Below are positions 8,301-16,216 of a DNA stretch of 53,135 nucleotides, one piece after another (position 1 is the first letter of the stretch; each line of letters starts with the position of its first letter). The position numbers and the translations under genes were made by a program. The notes under the pieces are model-generated. The model was not told where the DNA came from, searched no databases, and was given only the letters and a program-made list of their open reading frames with translations. Source of the DNA: Bacteroidota bacterium (GTDB lineage: Bacteria > Bacteroidota > Bacteroidia > Bacteroidales > VadinHA17); assembly GCA_011049175.1 (NCBI GenBank), contig DSCJ01000113.1:1-53135 (forward strand), read 5' to 3'.

Positions 8301-8674
8301 AACTTGACAGGATGGTGCGGTCGGGGCGTGTACCGGCCGGTGAAGCAGGGAATCTGGAAAAACAGGTTGTGCGGTGGCTCGATCATCCCACGGTGCGTGA
8401 ATGGTTTGCTTCCGGCCGGGAGGTGAAAAAAGAGGCCGGCATTTATTCCCCCGGCGGCCGGGAAAGACGCCCCGACCGGGTCCTGATCGATGGGAAACGT
8501 GCAACCGTGGTTGATTACAAGTTCGGAGAAGCCGAAGACGACCGATACATCCGGCAGGTGGAACAGTACACCGCACTGCTTCGCGATATGGGGTACACAC
8601 CTGTGGAAGGATACGTGTGGTATGTTTTCCTGAATAAAATAGTGAGTACCGACGGTAAGGAAATCATTGCATAA
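5378..8674 (+). CDS. AddA/RecB-like UvrD-family helicase with C-terminal PD-(D/E)XK nuclease
   Basis: A 1098-residue superfamily 1A helicase fused to a nuclease, acting in double-strand-break processing and recombination. Helicase motifs appear in order: Walker A ASAGSGKT (17-24), motif Ia VTFTNRATAEMK, motif II DEFQD (396-400), motif III GDVKQSIYRWR (from 427), motif V IHKAKGLEFEAV and motif VI YVAFTRAK (835-842). The C-terminal nuclease shows the D1046-Y-K1048 core followed by the QVEQYTALL helix typical of AddA/RecB. Its partner AddB is not adjacent, so whether it works as AddAB or alone cannot be told from this window. The radical SAM gene begins 2 bases after its stop, implying one operon. 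The ATG is supported by the short distance to the Walker A motif. Confidence 0.93.
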   Translation: MSIKFTPDTASLRVYRASAGSGKTFRLTGDFLQMIFHDPARYRHILAVTFTNRATAEMKTRIIGELYVLATGEKSDYLGELCRETGYEPGKIRERAGEILKRLLHDYSRFSVGTIDSFFQRVLQQFSREIGRAGGYTLELDTDHVLNEAIDRMMRSLGGDPALKDWLVRYSLDTVEEGKSWNILSSIRKLGEELFKESYQSVDPGWFEIYRDKDELKRVVGRMRSVKARFEQEMMDIGSQGLKIMEQHDLVPSDFKGGSRSFVNYFGKLAGGDDFEPGKKAQQACDRVEEWFPRGTDKEEAIRHAFDSGLNSLLKNALGKYEKEIVQYNSVCLVLRNLYATAILGDLARHVRDYLMEEDLFLLADAGRFLRKIIGPDDAPFIYEKIGNRYLHFMIDEFQDTSRYQWENFLPLVRNGLAQNHSSLLVGDVKQSIYRWRNSDWHILAGEVERQFSEEQLHFNTLHTNWRSHEHVVAFNNAFFGMAAESMQEKFRQDTEEAGYPDPGAGELITRAYDRVEQSLPRNHKKPGGYVRIEFVDKQGMNETVPAAIPGWLEKLQELGYRPGEVAILVRKKEEGARVAEAVQQYVESGRAKPGYSYSLVSSDSLRLEQAVSVRFILAVFRRMAYPDDAVNRAQLYLLFHRYILEGEEDTARIHGLFRAAGKPDEPAGELVREMLDDLCRRLDEPGGWSLFERTERLIRRFGLHLFRDEQAYLLAFQDTVMDFQTRYSGDVTAFLRWWEQKRPALQQTDQEGSFRVLTIHKAKGLEFEAVLLPFCNWNMGDGFPRLWCAPGESFPLFHGVVAVDNQKKLGQSHFAGEYWQEKLNSYVDNLNLLYVAFTRAKKALLVWSPYPPQKNNLTTAGNLLWHVIETAAGKAEKGTLQNVLSSPFHQEKGLYEYGSFPAAERELHAEPSAFDYQASFSGEGGLPQKGLRLRQESLEYFRLTGSATGQRVNRGKLLHELFEKIAGPEGVKKELDRMVRSGRVPAGEAGNLEKQVVRWLDHPTVREWFASGREVKKEAGIYSPGGRERRPDRVLIDGKRATVVDYKFGEAEDDRYIRQVEQYTALLRDMGYTPVEGYVWYVFLNKIVSTDGKEIIA

Positions 8675-8676
8675 CG

Positions 8677-9618
8677 ATGGAGTATCCCTGGGGACATCAG
8701 CGGCGGTTTAACGACTATGCCGGGTATTTCAGGAAACTTTTCGGTGAGCGTGTGCAGAAAGTGAGCATCGACGCAGGATTTACCTGCCCCAACCGCGACG
8801 GTACGACAGGAACGGGAGGATGCACCTACTGCAACAACAATGCATTCAATCCATCATACTGCTCCGTGGAAAAAACCGTTACCCGGCAGATACAGGAAGG
8901 GATCGCATTCCATAAGAAACGCTACCGCAGGGCCATGAAATACCTGGCGTATTTCCAGGCCTATACCAATACCTATGCGGAATTGCCCGTGCTGAAAAGC
9001 CTGTACGGGGAGGCCTTGTCAGTGAAAGACGTGGTGGGGCTGGTGATCGGCACGCGGCCCGACTGTGTGGATGAAGCCCTTCTGGATTATCTGGCCGGCC
9101 TGAAAAACCGGGTGTATGTGATTGTGGAATACGGTATTGAATCGTGTTACAATCACACCCTGGAAAGGGTTAACCGGGGGCATACCTTTGATCAAACGGT
9201 ACGGGCGATCAGGGAAACTGCCGCCCGGGGTATCCGCACCGGCGGACACCTTATTTTCGGTTTGCCGGGCGAAACCAGGGAGGAAATGCTGAACGAAGCC
9301 GTTCTTCTTTCCCGGCTTCCCCTCAGCAATATCAAATTCCATCAGCTTCAGATCATCCGAAACACCCGGATGGCCGGCGAATACAGGAATCATCCCGAAC
9401 GCTTCCGGCTCTTCGGTCCGGACGAGTATGTTGAGTTTGTATGCGATTTTCTCGAGCGGCTGAACCCGGCCTTTGTGGTAGAGCGGTTTGCCGGCGAGGC
9501 TCCCCCCGATTACATTACCGGTCCGCGGTGGGGGTTCCGGTACGATACCCTGGTGAGAAAGGTGGAGGCCCGGCTGGAAGAAAGAGGCACCTGGCAGGGG
9601 GCCCTGTATACAGGTTAA
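8677..9618 (+). CDS. TIGR01212-family radical SAM protein (YhcC-like)
   Basis: A 313-residue radical SAM protein of the TIGR01212/YhcC group. The iron-sulfur cysteines lie in the block running from FTCPNRDGT to CTYC, as C37-x11-C49-x2-C52, the wide spacing typical of this group. Other family landmarks are the GTRPDC segment, the VEYGIES strand, and HLIFGLPGE. The biochemical role of the family is not established; radical SAM chemistry on a macromolecule or cofactor is assumed. It begins 2 bases after the AddA-like stop and is probably translated from the same message. Cytoplasmic, full length. Confidence 0.93.
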   Translation: MEYPWGHQRRFNDYAGYFRKLFGERVQKVSIDAGFTCPNRDGTTGTGGCTYCNNNAFNPSYCSVEKTVTRQIQEGIAFHKKRYRRAMKYLAYFQAYTNTYAELPVLKSLYGEALSVKDVVGLVIGTRPDCVDEALLDYLAGLKNRVYVIVEYGIESCYNHTLERVNRGHTFDQTVRAIRETAARGIRTGGHLIFGLPGETREEMLNEAVLLSRLPLSNIKFHQLQIIRNTRMAGEYRNHPERFRLFGPDEYVEFVCDFLERLNPAFVVERFAGEAPPDYITGPRWGFRYDTLVRKVEARLEERGTWQGALYTG

Positions 9619-9666
9619 AGCTCAGACCATTTTCATACTTTAATAAAAGAAAATTTAAAGAGTATT

Positions 9667-11931
9667 ATGAAAAATCCTGACTATTCACCATATCTACGTA
9701 GTATGCTACGTAGTAATCTACGTAGTAGTCTACGTAGAAATCTACGTAGATATCTGCAAAACATTTTCTGTATCACCGTGTTGATGTTGTTTCCTGCCCG
9801 GGGGAGGGTGGAGGCACAACCGGTGAAGGTGGGCGACGAATACCTGTGCATAAGGGCGGAGGCAGGCGATCCGTTGTATACCACCTATGCCGCTGCCATG
9901 GATAGGAGCAGGTTGTACGGCGACAAAGCCTACAAAATGGATTATGATTCCCCTTCCCGGCCTTTGCATTACTCGGGCGACCAGGCCGGCAGGTTTTATA
10001 CCGTGTGGATGGTGAACAGGGTGGTGGTCGACCGGGTGGAAAAATACCACCGGCCCCCAGTGGTAACGGCATCTTTTCCCGATATGGCCGTGATGGAATA
10101 CGAGCTGTATCCCGGTGTGGAGGTGCAGGAAGTGTTCCTGGTATATTCTTCCTCACTGGCCGTGGTGCAGCAGCATGTGGTGAACCGGTCGGGCCGGCCG
10201 GTGATCGTCGACTGGTACCCCGTACTGGAGCTGGGGAACGATTCCCTGGAGATTAAAGAATTCAACCGGAAGGCCAACGGATACGTAACCCATCATTTTG
10301 AAACGAAAAAACGGCTCATTTCCAATCTTTATGCCGATGCTCCTTATCCCACCGATACACGCGACCTGTTTGCCGCTAATGTTCCCCTGTATTCCTTCGG
10401 GGGGTACCGGGGCGGACCGGACGATCTGTACCGGGAGATAAAAACCGACTGGTATGCAGAGAACAGGACCGATTCACTGAACGGGAAAGAGAATGGGCTG
10501 GTGGACCTGGTGGCATTACACAGCCGCTTCGAACTGCCTCCCGGGGGGCAGAAAACACTTCGGTATTTCCGGGGATGGCAGGACCGGGCCGAGGGTATGG
10601 AACACCTTACCGCTCAGATCGAAAGACTTAATCACTCATCATGGCAACCCTTTGCCGATGCCAATGTGGAGCTGTTCGCTTCCGTCCCCCGGATCCGGTT
10701 CGGCCGGGAGGATTTGAAACAGGTTTACCTGGGGAGCCTGAACCTGGTGCGTGGCTGCATGCTGCCTCCTTCCGGAGAAACCAGTCATAATTTTTATGTT
10801 TTCTCACGCCAGCCCCTCTGGGGGTGGGGGCACGGACACCAGGTACTGCACGAATCGCTCAGCATGCTGGCCTATGTGTATCTGGATGCCCAATCGGCCC
10901 AGGAAAGCCAGCGGGTGTACATCGGGCAGCAGGGAGAAGACGGTTTAATAGCCTACCGGCATGGACCGAGGGGTATGCAGGACTATCCGCACAGGGGGAT
11001 GCCCACCACATCGGCGCCCTTTTTCAGTTGGATCAACCTGGAAATTTTCCGTGTGAGCGGCGACAGGGAGTTTCTGGCAGAAGCCTATGATGCCGGAGCG
11101 AAATATATCCGGTGGTTATACAAAAACCGTGATACCGACGGGGACGGTACTTTCGAATGGGGTCCCTACGGATTGATCGAAAATGTGCGCGACTGGTACA
11201 ATGTGATCTTTCAGGTATCGGAAGAACGGCACCTGGATATCGACAAGGAAGATATTTCCGATGAGCTGGAATGCCTGGACCTGTCGCTCATGATTGTGCG
11301 GGAACTCCGGTCGCTGGAAGCCATGGCCCGGGAACTGGGGAAGGAAGAGGATGCTTCAGGCTGGTGCCGGAAAGCGGAAGAGCTGGCCCGCCTGATCAAT
11401 CAGAGGATGTGGGATGAGGAAACCGGTTTTTACTACCATGTAGACCGGGACGATCATACCTTTCGTTTCATGGACCGTGACCTGCGACGCCAGGAGATCA
11501 TCGGGTTTTTACCCCTGTGGGCCGGGGTGGCTCCGGAAGAAAGGGTGGAGCCCCTGATCAGGGCGCTGACCGACTCATCGAAATTCTGGAGGCAGTTCGG
11601 AGTGCCCACCCTGGCGGCTGACGATGCCTGGTACAGCCCCGATGTGGACTATTGCTGTAAATGGAACGGGCCGGTATGGATGCTGTGGGATTACATGGTT
11701 TTCGACGGACTGATGCAGTATGGCTTTTACGATCTGGCCATGAAGTTGGGTAACAAAATGCTGGATGCCGTAATGGTACAGCTGAAGAAAAACCATAGTT
11801 TCTGGGAGTCATACAGTCCCGACAATACCGTGCTTGACTGTCCTTCCAACTATATCTGGGATGCCATCATGGCCAAACTGCTGATCCGCATGTATACGGA
11901 AATGCCTGCCGGTGACCGTCAGGAAAAGTAA
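9667..11931 (+). CDS. Secreted GH63/MGH1-like (alpha/alpha)6 glycoside hydrolase with repeat-encoded N-terminus
   Basis: A 754-residue exported protein. After a signal peptide (cleavage likely after VEA at about residue 50) comes a beta-rich N-terminal domain (roughly 55-330). The C-terminal (alpha/alpha)6-barrel (about 340-745) resembles mannosylglycerate hydrolase/GH63-type glucosidases: landmarks are HGHQVLHES, DTDGDGTFEWGPYG, the WNGPVWMLWDYMV segment and the FWESYSPDN block near the end. The acidic residues in the GPYG-IENVRDW and FWESYSPDN segments are the likely catalytic pair by family analogy. Residues 10-29 consist of five LRSx/LRRx units encoded by a 12-bp palindromic repeat, giving an unusually long, basic n-region. 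The start is placed at ATG 9667, behind AAAGAG; a second ATG inside the repeat (9703) is possible. Substrate unknown; the gene lies outside the PUL. Confidence 0.8.
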   Translation: MKNPDYSPYLRSMLRSNLRSSLRRNLRRYLQNIFCITVLMLFPARGRVEAQPVKVGDEYLCIRAEAGDPLYTTYAAAMDRSRLYGDKAYKMDYDSPSRPLHYSGDQAGRFYTVWMVNRVVVDRVEKYHRPPVVTASFPDMAVMEYELYPGVEVQEVFLVYSSSLAVVQQHVVNRSGRPVIVDWYPVLELGNDSLEIKEFNRKANGYVTHHFETKKRLISNLYADAPYPTDTRDLFAANVPLYSFGGYRGGPDDLYREIKTDWYAENRTDSLNGKENGLVDLVALHSRFELPPGGQKTLRYFRGWQDRAEGMEHLTAQIERLNHSSWQPFADANVELFASVPRIRFGREDLKQVYLGSLNLVRGCMLPPSGETSHNFYVFSRQPLWGWGHGHQVLHESLSMLAYVYLDAQSAQESQRVYIGQQGEDGLIAYRHGPRGMQDYPHRGMPTTSAPFFSWINLEIFRVSGDREFLAEAYDAGAKYIRWLYKNRDTDGDGTFEWGPYGLIENVRDWYNVIFQVSEERHLDIDKEDISDELECLDLSLMIVRELRSLEAMARELGKEEDASGWCRKAEELARLINQRMWDEETGFYYHVDRDDHTFRFMDRDLRRQEIIGFLPLWAGVAPEERVEPLIRALTDSSKFWRQFGVPTLAADDAWYSPDVDYCCKWNGPVWMLWDYMVFDGLMQYGFYDLAMKLGNKMLDAVMVQLKKNHSFWESYSPDNTVLDCPSNYIWDAIMAKLLIRMYTEMPAGDRQEK
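9694..9753 (+). repeat. Five-copy 12-bp tandem repeat with CTACGTAG palindrome, in coding sequence
   Basis: Five consecutive 12-base units start at 9694, 9706, 9718, 9730 and 9742. Each begins with the perfect palindrome CTACGTAG followed by four variable bases. The unit is four codons (Leu-Arg-Ser/Arg-x), so a gain or loss of units keeps the reading frame. It encodes the basic n-region of the signal peptide of the glycosidase. Function is unknown: slippage-prone repeat, tandem protein-binding sites, or an inserted mobile repeat. Confidence 0.9.
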
Positions 11932-11961
11932 ATGGCGGAAGCTGGTGCCTCCGCCATTTAC
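11928..11961. terminator. Hairpin between convergent genes, likely bidirectional terminator
   Basis: A perfect 12-bp stem (11928-11939 with 11950-11961, 10-base loop) starts at the stop codon of the glycosidase gene and lies about 50 bases from the end of the convergent minus-strand gene. Read on the minus strand it is followed by TTTTCC, so it fits a terminator better in that direction; on the plus strand no T-run follows. Confidence 0.55.
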
Positions 11962-12009
11962 AAACCTAACCTAACGAAACTTAACCCAAAAACTGAATCA
12001 CAATTTAAC

Positions 12010-12540
12010 CTATTGTTTGTCGTATACCAGGGTTACTTTCATTTCACCCCGGGGGGTGTTCGATGTGCTGGTAATGGTCAGGCTGTTTCCTCCTTCCGTG
12101 AGGGTCCATACCTCGGTGGTTTTCATTTCCATGGTCTGTCCGTCCCTTTCCATGGTGCGTGTGGTGGTGATAGTAAGGGATTTACCGTTATCTGACCAGC
12201 TGGCCACGGATGTGGTAGTACCCCGGAACGCTTCCTGGGAGGTTTCTTTACCGTCCAGACTGTATGTACTGGTAAATGTTCTTTCCTGATCGTCCCTGCC
12301 CCTCATGATCCTGTCAACCTTCATTTCGTTTCCCTTCTGGGTGACGGTAAGGGTGGGGGTGCCCATTCTGAATCTGCCTTCTTCGGTGCTGCTTTTCGAT
12401 TCATTCAGTTTCCAGGTACCCGAAAAATCGGTTTTTTCCTGGGCTGAAATATTCCGCGGAAGCAGGAACATACCGGTCAGAAGAACCAGAATGATCATTC
12501 CGGTTCTGCTGATTTTACTGAGTGTGGTGCTTTTTTGCAT
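12010..12540 (-). CDS. Small secreted protein of unknown function
   Basis: A 176-residue protein with a clear signal peptide: basic n-region (MQKSTTLSKISRTG), hydrophobic core MIILVLLTGMFLL, and a likely cleavage site after ISA. The mature part is a compact beta-strand-rich domain beginning DFSGTWKLNESKS, rich in Thr/Ser, with alternating patterns such as TLTVTQKGNEMKV and SLTITTTRTMERDG. This resembles lipocalin-like or META-like small beta-barrels by pattern only. An upstream in-frame ATG (12657) would add 39 residues that do not look like protein N-terminus, so I chose 12540, where the signal peptide begins. Divergent from the tricorn protease gene across 138 bases; convergent with the glycosidase. 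Function not recognised. Confidence 0.75.
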   Translation of the reverse strand: MQKSTTLSKISRTGMIILVLLTGMFLLPRNISAQEKTDFSGTWKLNESKSSTEEGRFRMGTPTLTVTQKGNEMKVDRIMRGRDDQERTFTSTYSLDGKETSQEAFRGTTTSVASWSDNGKSLTITTTRTMERDGQTMEMKTTEVWTLTEGGNSLTITSTSNTPRGEMKVTLVYDKQ

Positions 12541-12678
12541 GGCTCTTTGTTTTAGTATAAACTCATAACTTAGACCATTCAAACAGGTAAAATATTTCCC
12601 GGAACATAAAAAAAATCCAGAATAATTGCTTTTTTTAAGTTCTCTTTGTGAAAACACACATCCTAAAAAAAATTTCGC

Positions 12679-15600
12679 ATGAAAAAATTTTTCCGGAATG
12701 TATTTCCACTGTTTTGCCTGGCTTTCCTGTATCTGATCCCCTCCGGATCATACGCGATGGATACCAGGGATACGAAAATGCTGACCCAGCCTGCTATGGG
12801 AACCGACCACATAGCCTTTGTGTATGCAGGCGATCTGTGGCTTACCGATCTGACGGGAAATCATGTAAAACGTCTTACCTCGGATGAAGGAGTGGAATCG
12901 AACCCGTTTTTTTCGCCTGACGGGAAAACCATTGCTTTCAGTGCACAGTACGACGGAAATACCGATGTATATGTTGTACCGGTAACAGGAGGTATCCCCG
13001 TTCGTCTGACCTGGCATCCGGGAGCCGATGTGGTACGGGGTTTTACTCCCGACGGACGGTCGGTGCTTTTTACTTCGTCGCGCGACGATTATTCCGGCCG
13101 TTACACCCGGTTTTACACCGTTCCGGTTAGCGGAGGCCATCCCCGGGCGCTGGAGATCCCCAACGGATCGAAGGCCTGCTATTCGCCCGATGGCATGCAG
13201 ATGGCCTATGTTCCCGTAAGGGAAGTGTTTCATCAGTGGAAACATTACCGCGGAGGCACGGTAGCCACCATCTGGATCTATTCGTTCGGCGACCATTCCG
13301 TAAAGGTTATTCCCCAGCCGGAAGGCCGCTGTAACGATACCGATCCCATGTGGAACGGGAATACCATCTATTTCCGTTCCGACAGGAACGGCGAGTTCAA
13401 CCTGTTTGCCTATGATACGCAGACAGGTAAAATAGAACAGCTTACCTTTTATGATGATTTTCCGGTTCTGAACGCCTCCCTGGGAAAGGGAACCATAGCT
13501 TTTGAGCAGGCCGGAAGCCTTCACCTCTTTGGTCTGTCTTCCCGTGAGCCCGAAAAGCTGACAATCGGGGTGGCCACCGACCTGCAGGAGCTGAGGCCCC
13601 GGTATGTAAAAGGAGAACGGTACATCCGGGATGCTGCGGTTTCTCCATCGGGAGCACGTGCTGTGGTTGAGTTCCGGGGTGAGATTGTGACCCTTCCCGC
13701 TGAAAAAGGCGATCCGCGGAACCTGACCCTTGCTCCGGGAAGCCATGAAAGAGACCCCCTGTGGTCGCCCGACGGCCGATACATAGCCTGTTTCTCGGAT
13801 GCCTCCGGAGAATACGCCCTGCATGTGATGCCGGCCGATGGAAAGGGGCAGACCAGAAAGTATGCCCTGAACGGAACGGGTTTTTACCAGATGGGATACT
13901 GGTCGCCTGACAGCAAAAAGATTACTTTCAGCGACAACGGCAGAAACCTGTATATGATCCATCTCGACGAAGGAAAGATACGCCGGATAGCCACAGAGCC
14001 CATTTTTGCACCGGGGGCATTCGGAGAGCGGACCGGGACCTGGTCGCCCGACTCCAGATGGCTTGCCTACACCCTGAATACCCTGGCCTATATGCAGGTG
14101 GTATACCTGTACGATATTGATGCAGACCGGTCGTATGCCGTGACCGACGGATTGAGCAATGTGAGCGATCCGGTATTCGACCCTGGCGGGAAGTACATGT
14201 ACTTTTTCAGCTCGACCGATGCCGGTCCGGTGCGGCACTGGTTTGCCCAGTCGAGCGCCGATATGGAGATGCGGAACAATATTTACCTGGTTACCCTTCG
14301 CGAGGACATTCCTTCGCCCCTTTTCCGTGAGAGTGATGAAGAGAAACCCGCTGAGGAAAAGCCGGAAACAGAGGGAACAGAGGCTAAAAAGAAAAAGGGA
14401 AAAGAAAAAGAACCGGAGGTGAAGGACGAAGGCTTCCGGATTGACCTGGAGAAGATACAGGAACGGATCGTTTCCCTGCCTGTGGAAGCCGGGTATTTGT
14501 CCAGTCTGCAGGTGGGCGGCGAAGGAATGATCTATTACCTGGAATATGCCGATCCCTCGGGGAGGGGAGGAGGAAGCCTGCAACAGTACAATCTGAATGA
14601 GAAGAAAAAGGAAACCCTTCTCACCGGAGTTTCATCGTATGAAATTTCTGCCGATCATAAAAAGATCCTGTGTTTCAGCAATGGCACTTTGGCCATTGTG
14701 GGATCGGCGGGTCCACAGAAACTGGCCGAGCACAAGCTGAAAACAGGCGATGTGGAAGTAAAGATCGATCCCGTGGCCGAATGGAAACAGATTTTTGATG
14801 AGGCATGGCGTATCAACCGCGATTATTTTTATGATCCCGGAATGCACGGAGCCGACTGGTCTGCCATGAAAGAAAAATACGGGGCTTTTCTTCCCCACCT
14901 CTCCTGCCGGGAAGATCTGAACCGGTTGATTCAGTGGATGTGCAGTGAGCTGGGGGTGGGCCACCATCGTGTTGGAGGCGGTGATTATCTGCACCAGCCC
15001 GAAAGGGTAGGTGGAGGATTGCTGGGAGCCGATTACGAAACGGTGAACGGCCGCTACCGGTTCAAAAAGATCTATGGAGGATTGAACTGGAACCCCGACC
15101 TGAGGGCTCCCCTGACAGAACCCGGAATTCAGGTCAGGGAGGGGGATTACCTGCTGGCGGTGAACGGTGTGGAACTGACTACCGGTCAGAACCTGTACAG
15201 CCTGTTTGAGAATACAGCCGGGAAGATTGTGGAGCTGACCGTAGGACCCCAACCTGCCATGGAAGGATCACGGGTAGTAAAGGTTGTTCCAATAGAGAAT
15301 GAATATGCCCTGCGGAACCGCGACTGGGTGGAAGGGAATATACGTAAAGTGCATGAGGCCACCGACGGACGGGTGGCTTATGTATACGTACCCAACACAG
15401 CCGCTCTGGGCCATACGTATTTCAAAAGATATTTCTTTCCGCAGTCGAACAAGGATGCCATTATTGTGGATGAACGGTTCAACGGGGGAGGGCTCATAGC
15501 CGATTACTATATCGACATTCTCCGCAGGCAGTATCAGAGCTACTGGAACATGCGCTATGGAGCCGACCTGAAAACCCCCAGCGCCTCCATTCAGGGCCCC

Positions 15601-15972
15601 AAGGTGATGATCATTGATGAGAATGCCGGATCGGGCGGTGACATGCTGCCTTTCATGTGGAGAAAATTCGGCCTGGGCAAACTGGTGGGCAAACGCACCT
15701 GGGGTGGACTGGTCGGTACCCTGGGATATCCTGTGCTGATGGACGGAGGCTATGTTACCGCCCCCAATGTTGCTATATGGACAGAGGATGGATGGATTGT
15801 GGAAAATGAGGGCGTGCCCCCCGATATTGAGGTGACCATGTGGCCGGCCGAGGTAATTCAGGGGAAAGACCCACAGCTGGAAAAAGCCATTGAGGTGGTG
15901 ATGGAAGAGCTGGAAAAAAATCCGCCTGTAAAACCCGAACGCCCGCCGTATCCCGTCAGGGGGAACAGGTAA
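12679..15972 (+). CDS. Tricorn-type S41 protease, secreted
   Basis: A 1097-residue exported tricorn protease homologue. A signal peptide (about 1-26) precedes a long array of WD40/PD40-like beta-propeller repeats, recognisable by repeated SPDGK/SPDSR-type turns (about 40-540). A highly charged Glu/Lys linker follows at about residues 550-580, then a C1/PDZ region (LAVNGVELTTG) and a C-terminal S41 serine protease domain. Catalytic Ser985 lies in NAGSGGDM; a histidine in VGHHRVGGG and the ENEGVPPDIEV segment match the tricorn active-site layout. The family degrades oligopeptides downstream of larger proteases, which suits a periplasmic peptide-recycling role here, alongside the M3 lipoprotein elsewhere in the window. 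Length is normal for the family. Confidence 0.93.
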   Translation: MKKFFRNVFPLFCLAFLYLIPSGSYAMDTRDTKMLTQPAMGTDHIAFVYAGDLWLTDLTGNHVKRLTSDEGVESNPFFSPDGKTIAFSAQYDGNTDVYVVPVTGGIPVRLTWHPGADVVRGFTPDGRSVLFTSSRDDYSGRYTRFYTVPVSGGHPRALEIPNGSKACYSPDGMQMAYVPVREVFHQWKHYRGGTVATIWIYSFGDHSVKVIPQPEGRCNDTDPMWNGNTIYFRSDRNGEFNLFAYDTQTGKIEQLTFYDDFPVLNASLGKGTIAFEQAGSLHLFGLSSREPEKLTIGVATDLQELRPRYVKGERYIRDAAVSPSGARAVVEFRGEIVTLPAEKGDPRNLTLAPGSHERDPLWSPDGRYIACFSDASGEYALHVMPADGKGQTRKYALNGTGFYQMGYWSPDSKKITFSDNGRNLYMIHLDEGKIRRIATEPIFAPGAFGERTGTWSPDSRWLAYTLNTLAYMQVVYLYDIDADRSYAVTDGLSNVSDPVFDPGGKYMYFFSSTDAGPVRHWFAQSSADMEMRNNIYLVTLREDIPSPLFRESDEEKPAEEKPETEGTEAKKKKGKEKEPEVKDEGFRIDLEKIQERIVSLPVEAGYLSSLQVGGEGMIYYLEYADPSGRGGGSLQQYNLNEKKKETLLTGVSSYEISADHKKILCFSNGTLAIVGSAGPQKLAEHKLKTGDVEVKIDPVAEWKQIFDEAWRINRDYFYDPGMHGADWSAMKEKYGAFLPHLSCREDLNRLIQWMCSELGVGHHRVGGGDYLHQPERVGGGLLGADYETVNGRYRFKKIYGGLNWNPDLRAPLTEPGIQVREGDYLLAVNGVELTTGQNLYSLFENTAGKIVELTVGPQPAMEGSRVVKVVPIENEYALRNRDWVEGNIRKVHEATDGRVAYVYVPNTAALGHTYFKRYFFPQSNKDAIIVDERFNGGGLIADYYIDILRRQYQSYWNMRYGADLKTPSASIQGPKVMIIDENAGSGGDMLPFMWRKFGLGKLVGKRTWGGLVGTLGYPVLMDGGYVTAPNVAIWTEDGWIVENEGVPPDIEVTMWPAEVIQGKDPQLEKAIEVVMEELEKNPPVKPERPPYPVRGNR

Positions 15973-15983
15973 GCAAGAAAATG

Positions 15984-16009
15984 CCTGCCCTGACGGCATT
16001 CAGGGCAGG
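15984..16009 (+). terminator. Stem-loop after the tricorn gene
   Basis: CCTGCCCTGA (15984-15993) and TCAGGGCAGG (16000-16009) pair perfectly across a 6-base loop, 11 bases after the stop codon. The T-run behind it is poor (ACCATTTTA), so it may act as a weak terminator or as an RNA 3'-end stabiliser. The rest of the gap to the antiporter start shows no gene. Confidence 0.55.
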
Positions 16010-16216
16010 TACCATTTTACATGCAGGGATTGCTGCCGGGATATCATCATGAAGGTGGCTTACACAGGTTTCTGTGTTATTTTCGCCGGGTTTTTCCAAA
16101 CGTATCGGGAAATCAGAGCGCCATTCTTTTTTTCCCGGGGGTGATTTTGTATCTTTTAAATATTGTTTTTGGGAAAAGAAGTCAGTCTAATTGGATGCAG
16201 ATTGTTTCATTGTCAG

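Noticed and set aside
9694-9753. CRISPR array
   Set aside because: Units are only 12 bases with 4-base variable parts and are read as codons; no cas genes are present.
12541-12657. Upstream start for the small secreted protein
   Set aside because: Adds 39 residues before a complete signal peptide, with no protein-like pattern; the start at 12540 explains the export signal.
12748-14583. 611-codon minus-strand frame
   Set aside because: Antisense shadow of the tricorn propeller region; long only because of codon bias on the real strand.
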